A stretch of DNA of 64,000 nt from Methylobacterium phyllostachyos. GTDB taxonomy: Bacteria > Pseudomonadota > Alphaproteobacteria > Rhizobiales > Beijerinckiaceae. A program made the translations under genes and the position numbers. The notes below the pieces were generated by a model, which saw nothing but the letters and a program-made list of their open reading frames with translations, did not search any database and was not told where the DNA came from. Positions 32,226-41,308 of this stretch are shown here, piece after piece; the first letter of the stretch is position 1, and every line of letters begins with the position of its first letter. The stretch is from the NCBI RefSeq assembly GCF_900103445.1, contig NZ_FNHS01000002.1:310001-374000 (forward strand). The letters run 5' to 3'.

Positions 32226-33782
32226 CTACTCCCATTCGATCGTGCCGGGCGGCTTCGAGGTGATGTCGTAGGTCACCCGGTTGATACCCTTGACCTCGTT
32301 GATGATCCGGGTCGCGACCCGGCCGAGGAAGGCCATGTCGAACGGGTAGAAATCAGCCGTCATGCCATCGACCGAAGTGACGGCGCGCAGCGCGCAGACA
32401 TGGTCGTAGGTGCGCCCGTCACCCATCACGCCGACTGTCTTAACCGGCAGGATCACCGCGAAGGCCTGCCAGATCGTGTCGTAGAGGCCCGCCTGCCGGA
32501 TCTCATCGAGGTAGATCGCGTCGGCCTTGCGCAGAGCCTCCAGCTTCTCAGGCGTAATCGTGCCGGGGCAGCGGATCGCAAGGCCCGGACCCGGGAACGG
32601 ATGCCGGCCGACGAAGGCCTCAGGCAGCCCGAGTTCCTTGCCAAGCACCCGGACTTCGTCCTTGAACAATTCGCGCAGCGGCTCCACGAGCTTCATGTCC
32701 ATGCGCTCGGGCAGGCCGCCGACATTGTGGTGGCTCTTGATCGTCACCGAGGGGCCGCCGGTGAACGACACGCTCTCGATCACGTCCGGGTAGAGCGTGC
32801 CTTGCGCCAGGAACTTCGCGCCGCCGATCTTCTTCGACTCGGCCTCGAACACGTCGATGAACAGGCGTCCGATGGTCTTCCGCTTGATTTCCGGATCGGA
32901 GACGCCTTCGAGCGCCGCCAGGAACATGCCCGATGCTTCCACGTGGACCAGCGGGATGTTGTAGTGGTCCCGGAACAAGGCCACGACCTGCTCGGCCTCG
33001 CCCAGGCGCAGCAGCCCGTGATCCACGAACACGCAGGTCAGCTGGTCGCCGATCGCCTCGTGGATCAGCACCGCCGCCACGGCGGAATCGACGCCGCCCG
33101 ACAGGCCGCAGATCACCTTCTCGGAGCCGACCTGCTCGCGGATCTTGGCGATCGCCTCCTCGCGGTAGGCGCCCATCGTCCAGTCGCCCGAGCAGCCGGC
33201 GATGTCGCGCACGAAGTTGCGGATCAGCAGGGCTCCGTGGGGGGTGTGCGCTACCTCCGGGTGGAACTGCACCGCGTAGTAGTTGCGCGCCGCGTCGGCC
33301 ACCGCCGCGAAGGGGGCGTTCTTGGAGATCGCCACGGTGGTGAAACCGTCGGGCAGCTTGGTGACCCGGTCGCCATGGCTCATCCAGACCGGATATGTTT
33401 CGCCCTTGTGCCAGACGCCTTTGAACAGGGGGCAATCAGCGAGGATCTCGACTTCGGCCCGGCCGAACTCCGCATGGTGTCCGCCCTCGACGGCGCCGCC
33501 GAGCTGGGCCGCCATGGTCTGCTGGCCGTAGCAGATGCCGAAGACCGGCACCCCCGAATCGAAGACGAGCTGCGGCGCCCGGGGCGAAGCATCGACGGTC
33601 ACCGATTCGGGCCCGCCCGAGAGGATCACGCCCTTCGGCCTCTGCTCGCGGAACGCGGCTTCGGCCTTCGTGAAGGGTACGATCTCACAGTAGACGCCCT
33701 CCTCCCGCACCCGGCGGGCGATGAGCTGCGTCACCTGAGAGCCGAAATCGACGATCAGGATCTTGTCGTGGTCGGTGTTCAT
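32226..33782 (-). CDS. guaA: GMP synthase (glutamine-hydrolysing)
   Basis: Converts XMP to GMP using glutamine and ATP. The 518 residues comprise an N-terminal class I amidotransferase domain ([15 protein letters not shown] with the catalytic Cys; [11 protein letters not shown] with the His-Glu pair), an ATP pyrophosphatase domain with the P-loop [17 protein letters not shown], and the C-terminal dimerisation domain ending PPGTIEWE, which binds substrate. Complete and of normal length. Confidence 0.98.
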   Translation of the reverse strand: MNTDHDKILIVDFGSQVTQLIARRVREEGVYCEIVPFTKAEAAFREQRPKGVILSGGPESVTVDASPRAPQLVFDSGVPVFGICYGQQTMAAQLGGAVEGGHHAEFGRAEVEILADCPLFKGVWHKGETYPVWMSHGDRVTKLPDGFTTVAISKNAPFAAVADAARNYYAVQFHPEVAHTPHGALLIRNFVRDIAGCSGDWTMGAYREEAIAKIREQVGSEKVICGLSGGVDSAVAAVLIHEAIGDQLTCVFVDHGLLRLGEAEQVVALFRDHYNIPLVHVEASGMFLAALEGVSDPEIKRKTIGRLFIDVFEAESKKIGGAKFLAQGTLYPDVIESVSFTGGPSVTIKSHHNVGGLPERMDMKLVEPLRELFKDEVRVLGKELGLPEAFVGRHPFPGPGLAIRCPGTITPEKLEALRKADAIYLDEIRQAGLYDTIWQAFAVILPVKTVGVMGDGRTYDHVCALRAVTSVDGMTADFYPFDMAFLGRVATRIINEVKGINRVTYDITSKPPGTIEWE

Positions 33783-33879
33783 CGCGGGCGATTATCCGAA
33801 GCCCGGGGCGCACGCAACGCGCACCCCCGATGCGGGCTGGGGATCGCCGCGCAAGGCACGCGCCAGGATCGTCGGGTCC

Positions 33880-34299
33880 TCAATCGAAGTTGCGGACTTT
33901 CGCCGAGCCGCCCAGGCTGATCGCGGGCTTTGCCGGCGCGCCGGCGAGGCTCACCTTCTTCTGGCCCGGCAGGGTCTTGGCCCGCAACTCGGGCGCGGCG
34001 GTTGGAGCCGGTTTGGACGGCTTCAGATGTGCCTGCCCGTGGATCACCGAGCCGATTTCGCCCGCCACCCGAATCAGATCCTCGCGATCGCACGCGCGGG
34101 CGACCTTAAGGCCGAGCTTGTGCATATGGCTCTTGCCGTAAAGGTAGGTGGCAAGCTGTGCGCGCTTCAGCGGCGGGATCTGCTCCAGGATCAGCGGCAG
34201 GTCGAATTCGTCGGCGCGGTAGACGGAGCCCAGGACTTCGAGGCTCACCGGGCAATCGACTTCGGGCTCGGCGCCACTGGTCGGATGCGCTTGCGTCAT
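33880..34299 (-). CDS. Hypothetical protein, coupled to an upstream secreted protein
   Basis: A 139-residue protein without a recognised domain. The first 90 residues look globular (LEVLGSVYRADEFDLPLILE, YLYGKSHMHKLGLKVARACD); the rest is an Ala/Pro/Lys-rich tail. Its ATG overlaps the stop of the preceding gene (ATGA), so the two are co-translated. No function can be assigned. Confidence 0.65.
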   Translation of the reverse strand: MTQAHPTSGAEPEVDCPVSLEVLGSVYRADEFDLPLILEQIPPLKRAQLATYLYGKSHMHKLGLKVARACDREDLIRVAGEIGSVIHGQAHLKPSKPAPTAAPELRAKTLPGQKKVSLAGAPAKPAISLGGSAKVRNFD

Positions 34300-34679
34300 G
34301 GATGCCTCTCGGAGGTCGGTGGATCGGGGAGGTCGGATGCAACGGGGCCGGGGTCGAGTTCAACCCCTATTCGTACGGTGAGGTCTGCCACAGGGGCCGG
34401 AGCCGGCTCAGGTTGCACGGGGACCGGATCGCCTGTCGGCTTCCAGGCGCCGAGACACCCGGTACAGACGGATTCGATTACCGTCCGGGCATGGGCCTGA
34501 CGCCGTGCCCACAAGGCCTCCCGGGCCACATGCGCGGCTTCGGCATCCGACAGCGGACGGATCCGGATGAAAAGCGGCTCCTCGGCACGGGCAGTCGCGG
34601 GTACCAGCATGAGCGGACCCAGCACGAGCAGGATGTGACGGCTGAGGTACCCCCGTGGAGCGTACGCGAGGCTGGTCAT
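34296..34679 (-). CDS. Hypothetical secreted protein
   Basis: A 127-residue protein with a likely Sec signal peptide (ILLVLGPLMLVPATARAEEP, cleavage after ARA). The mature part contains a CTGC motif (VIESVCTGCLGAWKP) that could bind metal or form a disulfide, and a Pro-rich tail. The start is the ATG at 34679; the frame is open upstream but the signal peptide fixes this start. Overlaps the next gene by ATGA. Confidence 0.65.
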   Translation of the reverse strand: MTSLAYAPRGYLSRHILLVLGPLMLVPATARAEEPLFIRIRPLSDAEAAHVAREALWARRQAHARTVIESVCTGCLGAWKPTGDPVPVQPEPAPAPVADLTVRIGVELDPGPVASDLPDPPTSERHP

Positions 34680-34841
34680 GCATCCCTTCCGACCGAACCA
34701 AGCCCGATACCTCACGCGGTAGGGTAAACCGCGTCTTAACGATGACCCTTGGCAGGCGCGGTATGCCGCGACGGTCGGCAACGGGAACATTGCGCGCCCG
34801 CGCTGGTAGGTTCAAGGGCGGACTGGGAGAGGGACTGCCCC

Positions 34842-34928
34842 ATGCCTCAGATGTTCGACTGGATCTTCTTCGCCATCATGCTCCCCTTCCCGGCCTTTCT
34901 GGTTTGGGACTGGATGAGGAACCGATAG
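34842..34928 (+). CDS. 28-residue putative membrane micro-protein
   Basis: A very short frame, ATG at 34842 to TAG at 34928, preceded at suitable distance by a GGGAGAGGGA ribosome-binding site. The product (MPQMFDWIFFAIMLPFPAFL then VWDWMRNR) is a single amphipathic or membrane helix with a basic end. It lies in an otherwise gene-free gap on the opposite strand to its neighbours. The strong Shine-Dalgarno and hydrophobic pattern argue for a real gene, but it is not proven. Confidence 0.5.
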   Translation: MPQMFDWIFFAIMLPFPAFLVWDWMRNR

Positions 34929-34940
34929 GCCGAGGATACG

Positions 34941-36311
34941 TCACGCGCTTCGGCGCGTCTCCGCCGACCGATCAAGCGGCAGCCCCGCCGTCTCGGCACC
35001 GTCCGACCCTTGCGCCGTCCGACGCCGTTCCTGGGCGCGTCCGAGCCAGAGGCTGTTCAGGAGCCACGCGGCGGAGAGCGGGATCGCGGTGCCGGCGATT
35101 CCGGTGCTGCCGAAGCCGAGCCCCTCGATGCCGGTGAATGACCAAGCGCCGACCTGATCGCCCAGGCGATAGACCACCGTATCGATGAAGCTCTTCGCCT
35201 TGTAGCGATCCTCCCGCGGAACGACCGTGAACAAGACCTCCCGGACCGGGCGGGCGATGGCGAAATTGCCCGCCCGGCGCAGGACCTGGAAGGCCACGAT
35301 GACGCTGATCGTTGGCCAGATCGCAAGGGCCGCGAAGCCCATGATGCTGAAGGCCGGGAGGATCGCGAGCGTGAGTGCGACGCCGAGCCGGCTTACGATC
35401 CGGCCGGTCAGGAACAGCTGAACGCCGAGCGTCAGAATGTTGACCGCCAGATCGACGCTGGCGAAGAAGGCGGTCTGCGCGCCGCGATCCGGAAAACTGC
35501 GCTTCGCGATCCCCGCCTGCTCGAAATAGAGGAACGTGGACGTCACCGAGAACAGGAGAAGGAACAACGAAATGTTGAGCAAGTAGGGCGACGCGACCGT
35601 GCGGGTGACGCCCGCGAGCACGCTGCCGCCGATCGTCCGATCCTGTTCGCCCGTGCCGCTCGATGTGCCGCCAGGGACTTCGTAAAGCCGGCTCGACAGG
35701 GCCGCCAGACCGCGCATGCAGAACACCGCGATCTCCAGAAGCACCACGGCGCAGAGCATCAGGCCCCAGGTCGGGGCGTTTTTGGCGAGGATTGCCGTGG
35801 TGGCCGAGCCGGCGATGGCCCCGAGCGTCGCACCCGCCGCGATGAAGCCGAAGAGGCGCCGGCCCTGCTCGTTGGAGAACACGTCGACGATCGTCGCCCA
35901 GAAGATCGATACGACGAAAAGATTGAAGATCGACAGCCAGACGAAGAACACGCGACCGATCCAGATCCCCCAGTCCTGCGGCGCCAGATACAGCGTCAGC
36001 GCAAAGGCGAGGATGTTGGCCGCGAAGAACCGGTAGGTGATCGGCACGAAGCGCGCCCGCGGCATCCGCTTCACGAGGTAGGCAAACGGCAGGTTCAGGC
36101 ACAGCATGCCCACCAGCGTCGCGGTGAACAGCCAGGGCAGGTTCTCGATGCCGCCGGCGACGCCCATCTGGTCGCGGATCGGGCGGAGCACGTAATAGGC
36201 GGCGAGGATCGAGAAGATGTAGGCCCAGGCCCAGGCGAGCGCCCGCCCCTCACCGGGCTGAACATCGATCAGGCGTGCGAGCGACCCGCGGGCCGGGACG
36301 GGATCAGGCAT
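34941..36311 (-). CDS. NTP/NDP exchange transporter-like membrane protein
   Basis: A 456-residue protein with about twelve hydrophobic helices. The segment YYVLRPIRDQMGVAGG near residue 40 resembles the Npt/TlcA nucleotide-transporter family, and related free-living bacterial proteins are annotated as such or as MFS transporters. The second half contains FAIARPVREVLFTVVPREDRYKAKSF, also typical. The free-living members have no demonstrated substrate, so ATP/ADP exchange should not be assumed. Confidence 0.75.
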   Translation of the reverse strand: MPDPVPARGSLARLIDVQPGEGRALAWAWAYIFSILAAYYVLRPIRDQMGVAGGIENLPWLFTATLVGMLCLNLPFAYLVKRMPRARFVPITYRFFAANILAFALTLYLAPQDWGIWIGRVFFVWLSIFNLFVVSIFWATIVDVFSNEQGRRLFGFIAAGATLGAIAGSATTAILAKNAPTWGLMLCAVVLLEIAVFCMRGLAALSSRLYEVPGGTSSGTGEQDRTIGGSVLAGVTRTVASPYLLNISLFLLLFSVTSTFLYFEQAGIAKRSFPDRGAQTAFFASVDLAVNILTLGVQLFLTGRIVSRLGVALTLAILPAFSIMGFAALAIWPTISVIVAFQVLRRAGNFAIARPVREVLFTVVPREDRYKAKSFIDTVVYRLGDQVGAWSFTGIEGLGFGSTGIAGTAIPLSAAWLLNSLWLGRAQERRRTAQGSDGAETAGLPLDRSAETRRSA

Positions 36312-36353
36312 GATCGCGCCCCGGCAAGAACAGGCATCCGCTCCGCCGTTGGC

Positions 36354-37097
36354 TCACTTGGCCAGCCCGAGCTTCTCGCGCAGTTCCGCCGCGGTGACGT
36401 CGTGGCCGAAGCCCGGCGAGCCCATGGCGAACTTGTCGGCATCCTTGATCGGGCCGACCACCACCGGATCGAAGCCGGCATCGCGGACGAGACCGGCGGC
36501 GACCTTCAGCGCGTCCGGGTCATCTCCGGCGATCGGGATTGCCATACGGCCCCCGGCGCGGTCCTTTCCGCCGTCTGCGCCCTCCTTGGCGAAGACCTTG
36601 TAGTTGGCCGCGTTGAAGGCCCGCACCAACTTGGCACCCGAGAAATACTTGGCGGAGGTCGCGCCGATGCCGTTGGCCTGCACCTCATCGTAGAGGGCGC
36701 CGTCACGCTTCTGTGTGGCATTGCCGGCATCGAGGACGATCTTGCCGTTCAGGGACGGTCCGATCTCCTTCGAGAGGTCCGGATAGGCCTTGTAGGGCAC
36801 GGCGATGAATACGGCGTCGCCGAACTTGATCGCCTCCTCGGGCGTGCCGGCCTTGGCTCCGGGTCCGAGTTCCGACACCAGGGGTGCCAGGGTCTCGGGG
36901 TGACGCGACGCGAACATCACTTCGTGCCCATCCTTGACCCAGAGGGCCCCGATGGTACCGCCGATGTTGCCGGCGCCGATTACGCCGATCCGGATCTTCG
37001 TAGCGCCGTCCTGAGCGAAGGCCGGGGCGGCGGATGCCAGGGACAGGCCAACCGCGAGGGCGAGCGCCGTGCGGCGCGTGAAACGATCAGACCGCAT
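36354..37097 (-). CDS. NAD(P)-binding F420-reductase-like protein with Tat-type signal
   Basis: A 247-residue Rossmann protein of the NADPH-dependent F420 reductase-like family: IRIGVIGAGNIGGTIGALW with the GxGxxG loop, followed by FASRHPETL. Unusually it begins with a twin-arginine-like signal (FTRRTALALAVGLSLA, cleavage near AFAQDG), suggesting export of the folded, cofactor-bound protein. Start is the ATG at 37097. Its first 11 bases overlap the end of the upstream aldo/keto reductase gene, so the two form an operon. Substrate unknown. Confidence 0.78.
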   Translation of the reverse strand: MRSDRFTRRTALALAVGLSLASAAPAFAQDGATKIRIGVIGAGNIGGTIGALWVKDGHEVMFASRHPETLAPLVSELGPGAKAGTPEEAIKFGDAVFIAVPYKAYPDLSKEIGPSLNGKIVLDAGNATQKRDGALYDEVQANGIGATSAKYFSGAKLVRAFNAANYKVFAKEGADGGKDRAGGRMAIPIAGDDPDALKVAAGLVRDAGFDPVVVGPIKDADKFAMGSPGFGHDVTAAELREKLGLAK

Positions 37098-37992
37098 CGA
37101 TGAAGGCCTCCATCTGCTTTCGCTGAGCCGGATCCGGGAGTTGTCCGCGGGCGGCGCCCAGGTTGTCCGCCACATAGGCAGCCTTCGCCATGCCGGGGAT
37201 TGGGCAGGTCACGGCCGGATTGCCCAGGACGTATTTGAGGAAGAGCTGCGGCCAGCTCGTGCAGCCCAGATCCTTGGCCACGGCGGGCAATTCTTTGCCC
37301 TGAACCGCCTTGAACAGGCGATCGCGGCCGAAGGGGACGTTGGTCATCACCGCCATGCCCCGGTCGGCGGCCAGCGGGATCACTCGCTCGGCGGCGGCGC
37401 GGTTGTCGATGGCATAATTGACTTGAATGAAGTCCAGGGCTTCGCGCTTCATGACCGCTTCGAGGGCATCGAGCTGGTTGTCGCGCCAAACCGTGACGCC
37501 GACATAGCGGATCCGCTTGGCGCCCTTCAGATCGCGCAGCACCGCGAGATTCTCGGGCACGTCGATCAGGTTATGGACCGCCACGAGGTCGAGCCTATCG
37601 ACCCGCATCCGTTTCAGCGATCGCTCGAATTCCGCAAGCGTCGCGTCCCGTCCGGTGGTGTCGACCTTGCTGGCGAGAAAGATCTTCTCGCGCAGGCCGG
37701 TCTCAGCCAGGATCGCGCCGAGGACGTCCTCCGCACTGCCGTAGCTCGGCGCAGTGTCGATCACCGTGCCGCCGAGCGACACGAAGGTTTCCACCGCATC
37801 CTTCAGGGGCGCGATCCTGTCGGGTGTCGGCTCCACCTCGTAGCGCCGGGACGTGCCGATCCCGATCGCCGGCAGCATCTCGCCGCTCGACGGTATCGGC
37901 CGGCGGATCAGCGGCTCGGCGGCGTAGCTGACGCGCTGGGCGAGCGGAGCAAGGGCCGCAGCCGCGATGACGACGCGACGGGATACGGGCAT
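37087..37992 (-). CDS. Aldo/keto reductase with Tat-type signal
   Basis: A 301-residue aldo/keto reductase. The tetrad is visible: Asp in GGTVIDTAPSYGSAEDV, Tyr in the same block, Lys in IFLASKVDTTG and His in LDLVAVHNLIDVP. The N-terminus VSRRVVIAAAALAPLAQ is a twin-arginine signal, so the enzyme is probably periplasmic. The frame is open well upstream, but the Tat signal fixes the ATG at 37992. Overlaps the downstream F420-reductase-like gene. Confidence 0.82.
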   Translation of the reverse strand: MPVSRRVVIAAAALAPLAQRVSYAAEPLIRRPIPSSGEMLPAIGIGTSRRYEVEPTPDRIAPLKDAVETFVSLGGTVIDTAPSYGSAEDVLGAILAETGLREKIFLASKVDTTGRDATLAEFERSLKRMRVDRLDLVAVHNLIDVPENLAVLRDLKGAKRIRYVGVTVWRDNQLDALEAVMKREALDFIQVNYAIDNRAAAERVIPLAADRGMAVMTNVPFGRDRLFKAVQGKELPAVAKDLGCTSWPQLFLKYVLGNPAVTCPIPGMAKAAYVADNLGAARGQLPDPAQRKQMEAFIDAV

Positions 37993-38116
37993 GTCCGGTC
38001 TCCGGGGAGCGGGGCGCCGAACCGAGATAGGGCGCGCGCACGCGGATGTGTATTCCTTATTCTCACGCCTGCGCGATCGGATGTCCGAGGGGGACCGGAG
38101 CGGGGCGCATGCCCGG

Positions 38117-38455
38117 CTAATCCTCTTCGGGTGGATCCTCGAACTCGGCGCCCTCGGTATCGGGCGCGATGCGGAACCGGTACTCGTCGATGGCCAGGAA
38201 CGCGCGGTGGGCGACCTGCGGATCGATGCCGTCGCGAACGACCAGGGTCTGAAACTCGATGAAGAGGCGGGCGATGCGCTCCTCCTCCGACAAAGCAGCC
38301 AACGCTGACGAACTCGCACCCGCGCGCATCATGTAGCGGCGCGCCTCCCCGGCCCCGTCGAGTGCGGGCAGGACGACCACCTGTCCTGCCGTCTCCGGCT
38401 TCAGCTCCGCCCAACGTACGGGCGTCCAGGCGATGATGGCCTCGGTCTGCTTCAT
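38117..38455 (-). CDS. Hypothetical protein
   Basis: A 112-residue acidic protein with no signal or membrane segment. It starts MKQTEAIIAWTPVRWAEL and ends in a run of acidic residues (EFEDPPEED). Predicted helical middle (SEEERIARLFIEFQTLVV). Family not recognised. The coding look (balanced composition, acidic C-terminus) is better than that of neighbouring frames. Confidence 0.55.
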   Translation of the reverse strand: MKQTEAIIAWTPVRWAELKPETAGQVVVLPALDGAGEARRYMMRAGASSSALAALSEEERIARLFIEFQTLVVRDGIDPQVAHRAFLAIDEYRFRIAPDTEGAEFEDPPEED

Positions 38456-39060
38456 CGAAAAGCTCCGGCAGGGGGCACGATCCGCCTACCGGGCTTACGC
38501 GCGCACGTCGAGGCGTCGCGGGGGGCTCAGGGGGCCTTCACGACCTGACCGCGGAGTTCCCCTTCGGATCGGCCGCCCTGCTGAAGGTGGAATCGAACCG
38601 GTTGAGCGCGCGATCCGCCGCCTCGGTCTCGCCGCGAATAGGGCTGGAGGGTGTGCTCACCGGCAGTCACGCCGGGCGTGCCCGGATTGTGGACATGAGC
38701 CTCCGTCATGAGGCCTGCCCGTCCCCTGTAGCTCTCCGCCCGGCTGTGACGCTTGGTAGCCGGATCGAAGGTTGCGGTGACCTCGCCAGTTTTCCTCCAC
38801 AGGTTGGCCGGTACATCGCTGATGGCGTCAAAGATGGCGCGAGAAGCGCCCCCTCCGCCGCCGGCACGGTCGGAGGAAGGGCCGGTGCCGCGCCGGTTTC
38901 ATCGCTGGGCAGCTCAGGCGGTGAGGCTGAGTCCCGCACCCGCCGCACGACCCGAATGGCTCCGTACAGACGCGATTTCGCCGCGACAGGCCGTTGACAC
39001 CGTGCGCCGCGCCTCCCTATACCGCCCTCGCTGATCGTCCGCAGTGCGATCACGGTTTGG
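38456..39060. other. Gap upstream of tRNA-Met without a convincing gene
   Basis: About 600 bases between a hypothetical gene and the tRNA. Frames on both strands are short and Arg/Ser/Ala-rich. A stretch near 38590 resembles a T-loop on the minus strand but no complete RNA gene can be built. The end nearest 39061 must hold the tRNA promoter. Confidence 0.55.
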
Positions 39061-39137
39061 GGCGGGGTAGCTCAGCTGGTTAGAGCAGAGGAATCATAAT
39101 CCTTGTGTCGGGGGTTCAAATCCCTCCCTCGCTACCA
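39061..39137 (+). tRNA. tRNA-Met (CAT), elongator type
   Basis: A complete cloverleaf of 77 bases with encoded CCA: 7-bp acceptor stem (two G-U pairs), D-arm GCTC...GAGC, anticodon loop ATCATAA with anticodon CAT, and a T-arm with TTCAAAT. The anticodon stem and first bases match alphaproteobacterial elongator tRNA-Met rather than initiator or Ile2 tRNA. Its 3' end is the border to the accessory region, so it may be an integration site. Confidence 0.95.
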
Positions 39138-39171
39138 AAAACCTTACATCAAAACATGCACTTAGCCGCCG

Positions 39172-39199
39172 AGCCCTGGACCGACCGTCCGGGGCTTTT
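39172..39199 (+). terminator. Rho-independent terminator of tRNA-Met
   Basis: Stem 39172-39181 with 39187-39196 (ten pairs, one G-U) and a five-base loop, followed by TTTT. It lies 35 bases after the tRNA 3' end. Confidence 0.85.
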
Positions 39200-39482
39200 C
39201 GCATCTCGGGCTGTTCTCGGGCTGCGACCCGCGATATTCGCGGCGGCCCGATCCGCACGGATTCGAGCGCCCGGACGCGCTCCAGGTCCAGATCGTTTCA
39301 CCCGCCGCTGGCAGTGCCAAGCCCGACGTGTGATCCCGGATCACACACCCCGCCCTTGCCCGGCGCCAGCCCGAGGGCCATCATCTCGGCATAGGAGATC
39401 GGCTTCGGCCGGTCGGCCTCTCGCATCCCCTTGAGGGCTCCCATCCATTGCGCCGGCCGCTGCGCCGGGCAGGAGCCTTCCC

Positions 39483-39772
39483 ATGCGCGTCATCGATCTC
39501 AGCGTCCCCGAGACCCTCATCCGCGAGGCGCTTCCCTGCGCCACGGACGAGGAGGTCAAGTTCCTCGTCGACCGGTGCGCGGGGCGGCCATTCCCCCGCG
39601 ATAATGACGACCTGCTCCAGCCCTTCACCGACAGGGACACGCCGCGCGAACGCGTCAGGCGGATCAAGCTGCTGCTCGCCTGCTCTACGCGTGGAAGCCG
39701 TACCGCGTGGGCGTCGGTTTCGTGTGCCATTCAGTCGAGCGGATCGTCGAGGCAGCCGTCGCGCGGGCGTAG
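39483..39772 (+). pseudogene. Frameshifted hypothetical gene
   Basis: The first frame encodes MRVIDLSVPETLIREALPCA and continues with plausible acidic protein sequence to about residue 66 (VRRIKLLLA), then turns into Ser/Arg-rich noise. Another frame, open from about 39608, encodes ARLLYAWKPYRVGVGFVC followed by HSVERIVEAAVARA and a TAG at 39770-39772, which is equally protein-like. The simplest reading is one protein of about 95 residues with a frameshift between 39608 and 39690. No family recognised. A real programmed shift or a sequencing error are alternatives. Confidence 0.6.
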
Positions 39773-39826
39773 CCTCCGCACCCGTCCAGGCTTGCCCGCC
39801 GCCGCGCCCAGCGCGAGAATCCCTCG

Positions 39827-40138
39827 ATGCCTACGGATGCCCCGACCATCGCAGCCGACCTCCTCGGCGTCATCCGCGCCGGGATGACTGTGTCCCTGAA
39901 AGCCGGCCTGCTCGGCGGGGGCTCGCTCCCCCATGACGGGATCCAGGTCGTGCGGATCGGCAGCTGGCGCGTACGCTTCCATCTCGACGTGGGGACCCTC
40001 GACTATCTGGATGGCGCCACGGCCCCGGACGGCCGGACGTGGGGCTACCGCGACGTCGGCGGCATCCTCCGAGAGCTAGACGCCTCCGAGCGGCGGGCGG
40101 TCGGCGCTTGGCTGGACCGTGTGGAGGCGTGGCACTGA
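39827..40138 (+). CDS. Hypothetical accessory protein
   Basis: A 103-residue protein with well-balanced composition (IQVVRIGSWRVRFHLDVGTL; GILRELDASERRAVGAWLDR). No domain recognised. Its TGA shares a base with the ATG of the next gene (TGATG), so it is the first gene of a two-gene unit. Probably part of the mobile region behind tRNA-Met. Confidence 0.65.
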   Translation: MPTDAPTIAADLLGVIRAGMTVSLKAGLLGGGSLPHDGIQVVRIGSWRVRFHLDVGTLDYLDGATAPDGRTWGYRDVGGILRELDASERRAVGAWLDRVEAWH

Positions 40139-40734
40139 TGGCCGACGACGACTACCCGCCCGATAGCATCTGCGTCCTCGCCGGCCTGCAACACCGGGAC
40201 CCGGGCGTCACGATCGGCACGGGCCCCGAGCATTGGTGGGCTTCAATCGACGGGCTCGCCCCCGAACCCGTTGGCTTATGGCGCGACGCCGGCGCAGAGC
40301 AGGATCCCCGGCAGCCGTGGGGCGTCGCGCGCCTCGGCTGCGAGGGCGTGATTTGGCCTGACCGCGTCTGCCTCATCGCTCGGGCGATCCCGCCGGGCGG
40401 GCGGATCTCACTGCGGGCGGACGACCTCACGGACGAGGAGATGTTCGGTATCATGGCATCCCGGCCGAGCGGACCCGGCTACGAACTCGACGACCTTCCC
40501 GACGACGAGGTCCGGTACCCGAGCGAGGACGGCCCCGGGGCGTCGGGCCCGCGCGTCGAGCTGGCCGTGCGCGTCATGGTGGGGACCGAGCGGTCCACGG
40601 TCATCGTCGTCGACGCGGTCACGGGGCGCGCCGTCGCGAACGAGGTGGTGTCGCACGGGGACGAAGCCCGGGCCGCGGCGGCGGCCGTCGAGCGCGCTGT
40701 TCAGGTCGACGCTTCCGACCAGCCGCCCAGCTAG
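40138..40734 (+). CDS. Hypothetical accessory protein
   Basis: A 198-residue acidic protein starting MADDDYPPDSICVLAGLQHR, translationally coupled to the preceding gene. The middle holds a WASIDGLAPEPVGLWRDAG stretch and an acidic segment; the C-terminus (VELAVRVMVGTERSTVIVVD) looks like a beta-rich domain with a following helix. No known family. Ends with TAG, 58 bases before the next gene. Confidence 0.65.
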   Translation: MADDDYPPDSICVLAGLQHRDPGVTIGTGPEHWWASIDGLAPEPVGLWRDAGAEQDPRQPWGVARLGCEGVIWPDRVCLIARAIPPGGRISLRADDLTDEEMFGIMASRPSGPGYELDDLPDDEVRYPSEDGPGASGPRVELAVRVMVGTERSTVIVVDAVTGRAVANEVVSHGDEARAAAAAVERAVQVDASDQPPS

Positions 40735-40792
40735 ACTCCTTAAGGTTGCATGGTATGCCGATGATCTAGGACAGTCTCGCTGGGGCGGGGAT

Positions 40793-41308
40793 TTGATCAG
40801 CCGCGAGCATACGCAGGAGGCCCTGTCGCTCGCGTACGTCCATGCTCTGGCCGGCCGAGCCGGGTTGAACATCGCTGCCAAACCAATTTTCGACTACGGG
40901 ATCGACGGCTATTTCTATCGGGTGAAGATGCGCGGCCGGGAGCGCGTCGAGACTGGCAATCCCGTTAGATTCCAAATGAAGGCCAGCGTGGACTGGGAGC
41001 ATGAGGACGAGCACGTCGTCTATGACCTGGAGGCGCGTGCGCACCGGACTATCGCTGAACGCGAGCCCGGTGAGGTCATGACTATCTTGATCCTGCTGTG
41101 CCTGCCTCGCGATGAGAGCCAATGGCTGACCGGATCCGAAACCGAAATGTACCTGCGGCACTGCTGCTACTGGTACCGTACGGACGATCCGCCCACCGAT
41201 AATGTCTCGTCAAGGCGCATCCGGATCCCGCGCGGGAATGTGCTGACACCTGATGCCCTGCAGGGCATCATGACGCTCGCCCGCGAGGAGGCCCTGGCAG
41301 GCCGATGA
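40793..41308 (+). CDS. DUF4365-family protein, PD-(D/E)XK nuclease-like
   Basis: A 171-residue protein matching the DUF4365 pattern: REHTQEALSLAYVHALAG at the N-terminus, FDYGIDGYFY (Asp34, Asp38) and RFQMKAS (Gln61, Lys63). The Asp...Gln-x-Lys arrangement resembles the active site of Mrr-like PD-(D/E)XK nucleases, so DNA cleavage is a reasonable inference. No ATG is available at the front of the frame; the start used is a TTG at 40793 behind a G-rich ribosome-binding site. The stop overlaps the next ATG (ATGA), giving a strict two-gene unit. Confidence 0.75.
   Translation: MISREHTQEALSLAYVHALAGRAGLNIAAKPIFDYGIDGYFYRVKMRGRERVETGNPVRFQMKASVDWEHEDEHVVYDLEARAHRTIAEREPGEVMTILILLCLPRDESQWLTGSETEMYLRHCCYWYRTDDPPTDNVSSRRIRIPRGNVLTPDALQGIMTLAREEALAGR

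Noticed and set aside
38575..38620. T-loop-like GGTTCGATTCC on the minus strand, possible tmRNA or tRNA piece
   Set aside because: No acceptor stem, CCA end or tag-peptide frame is present around it.
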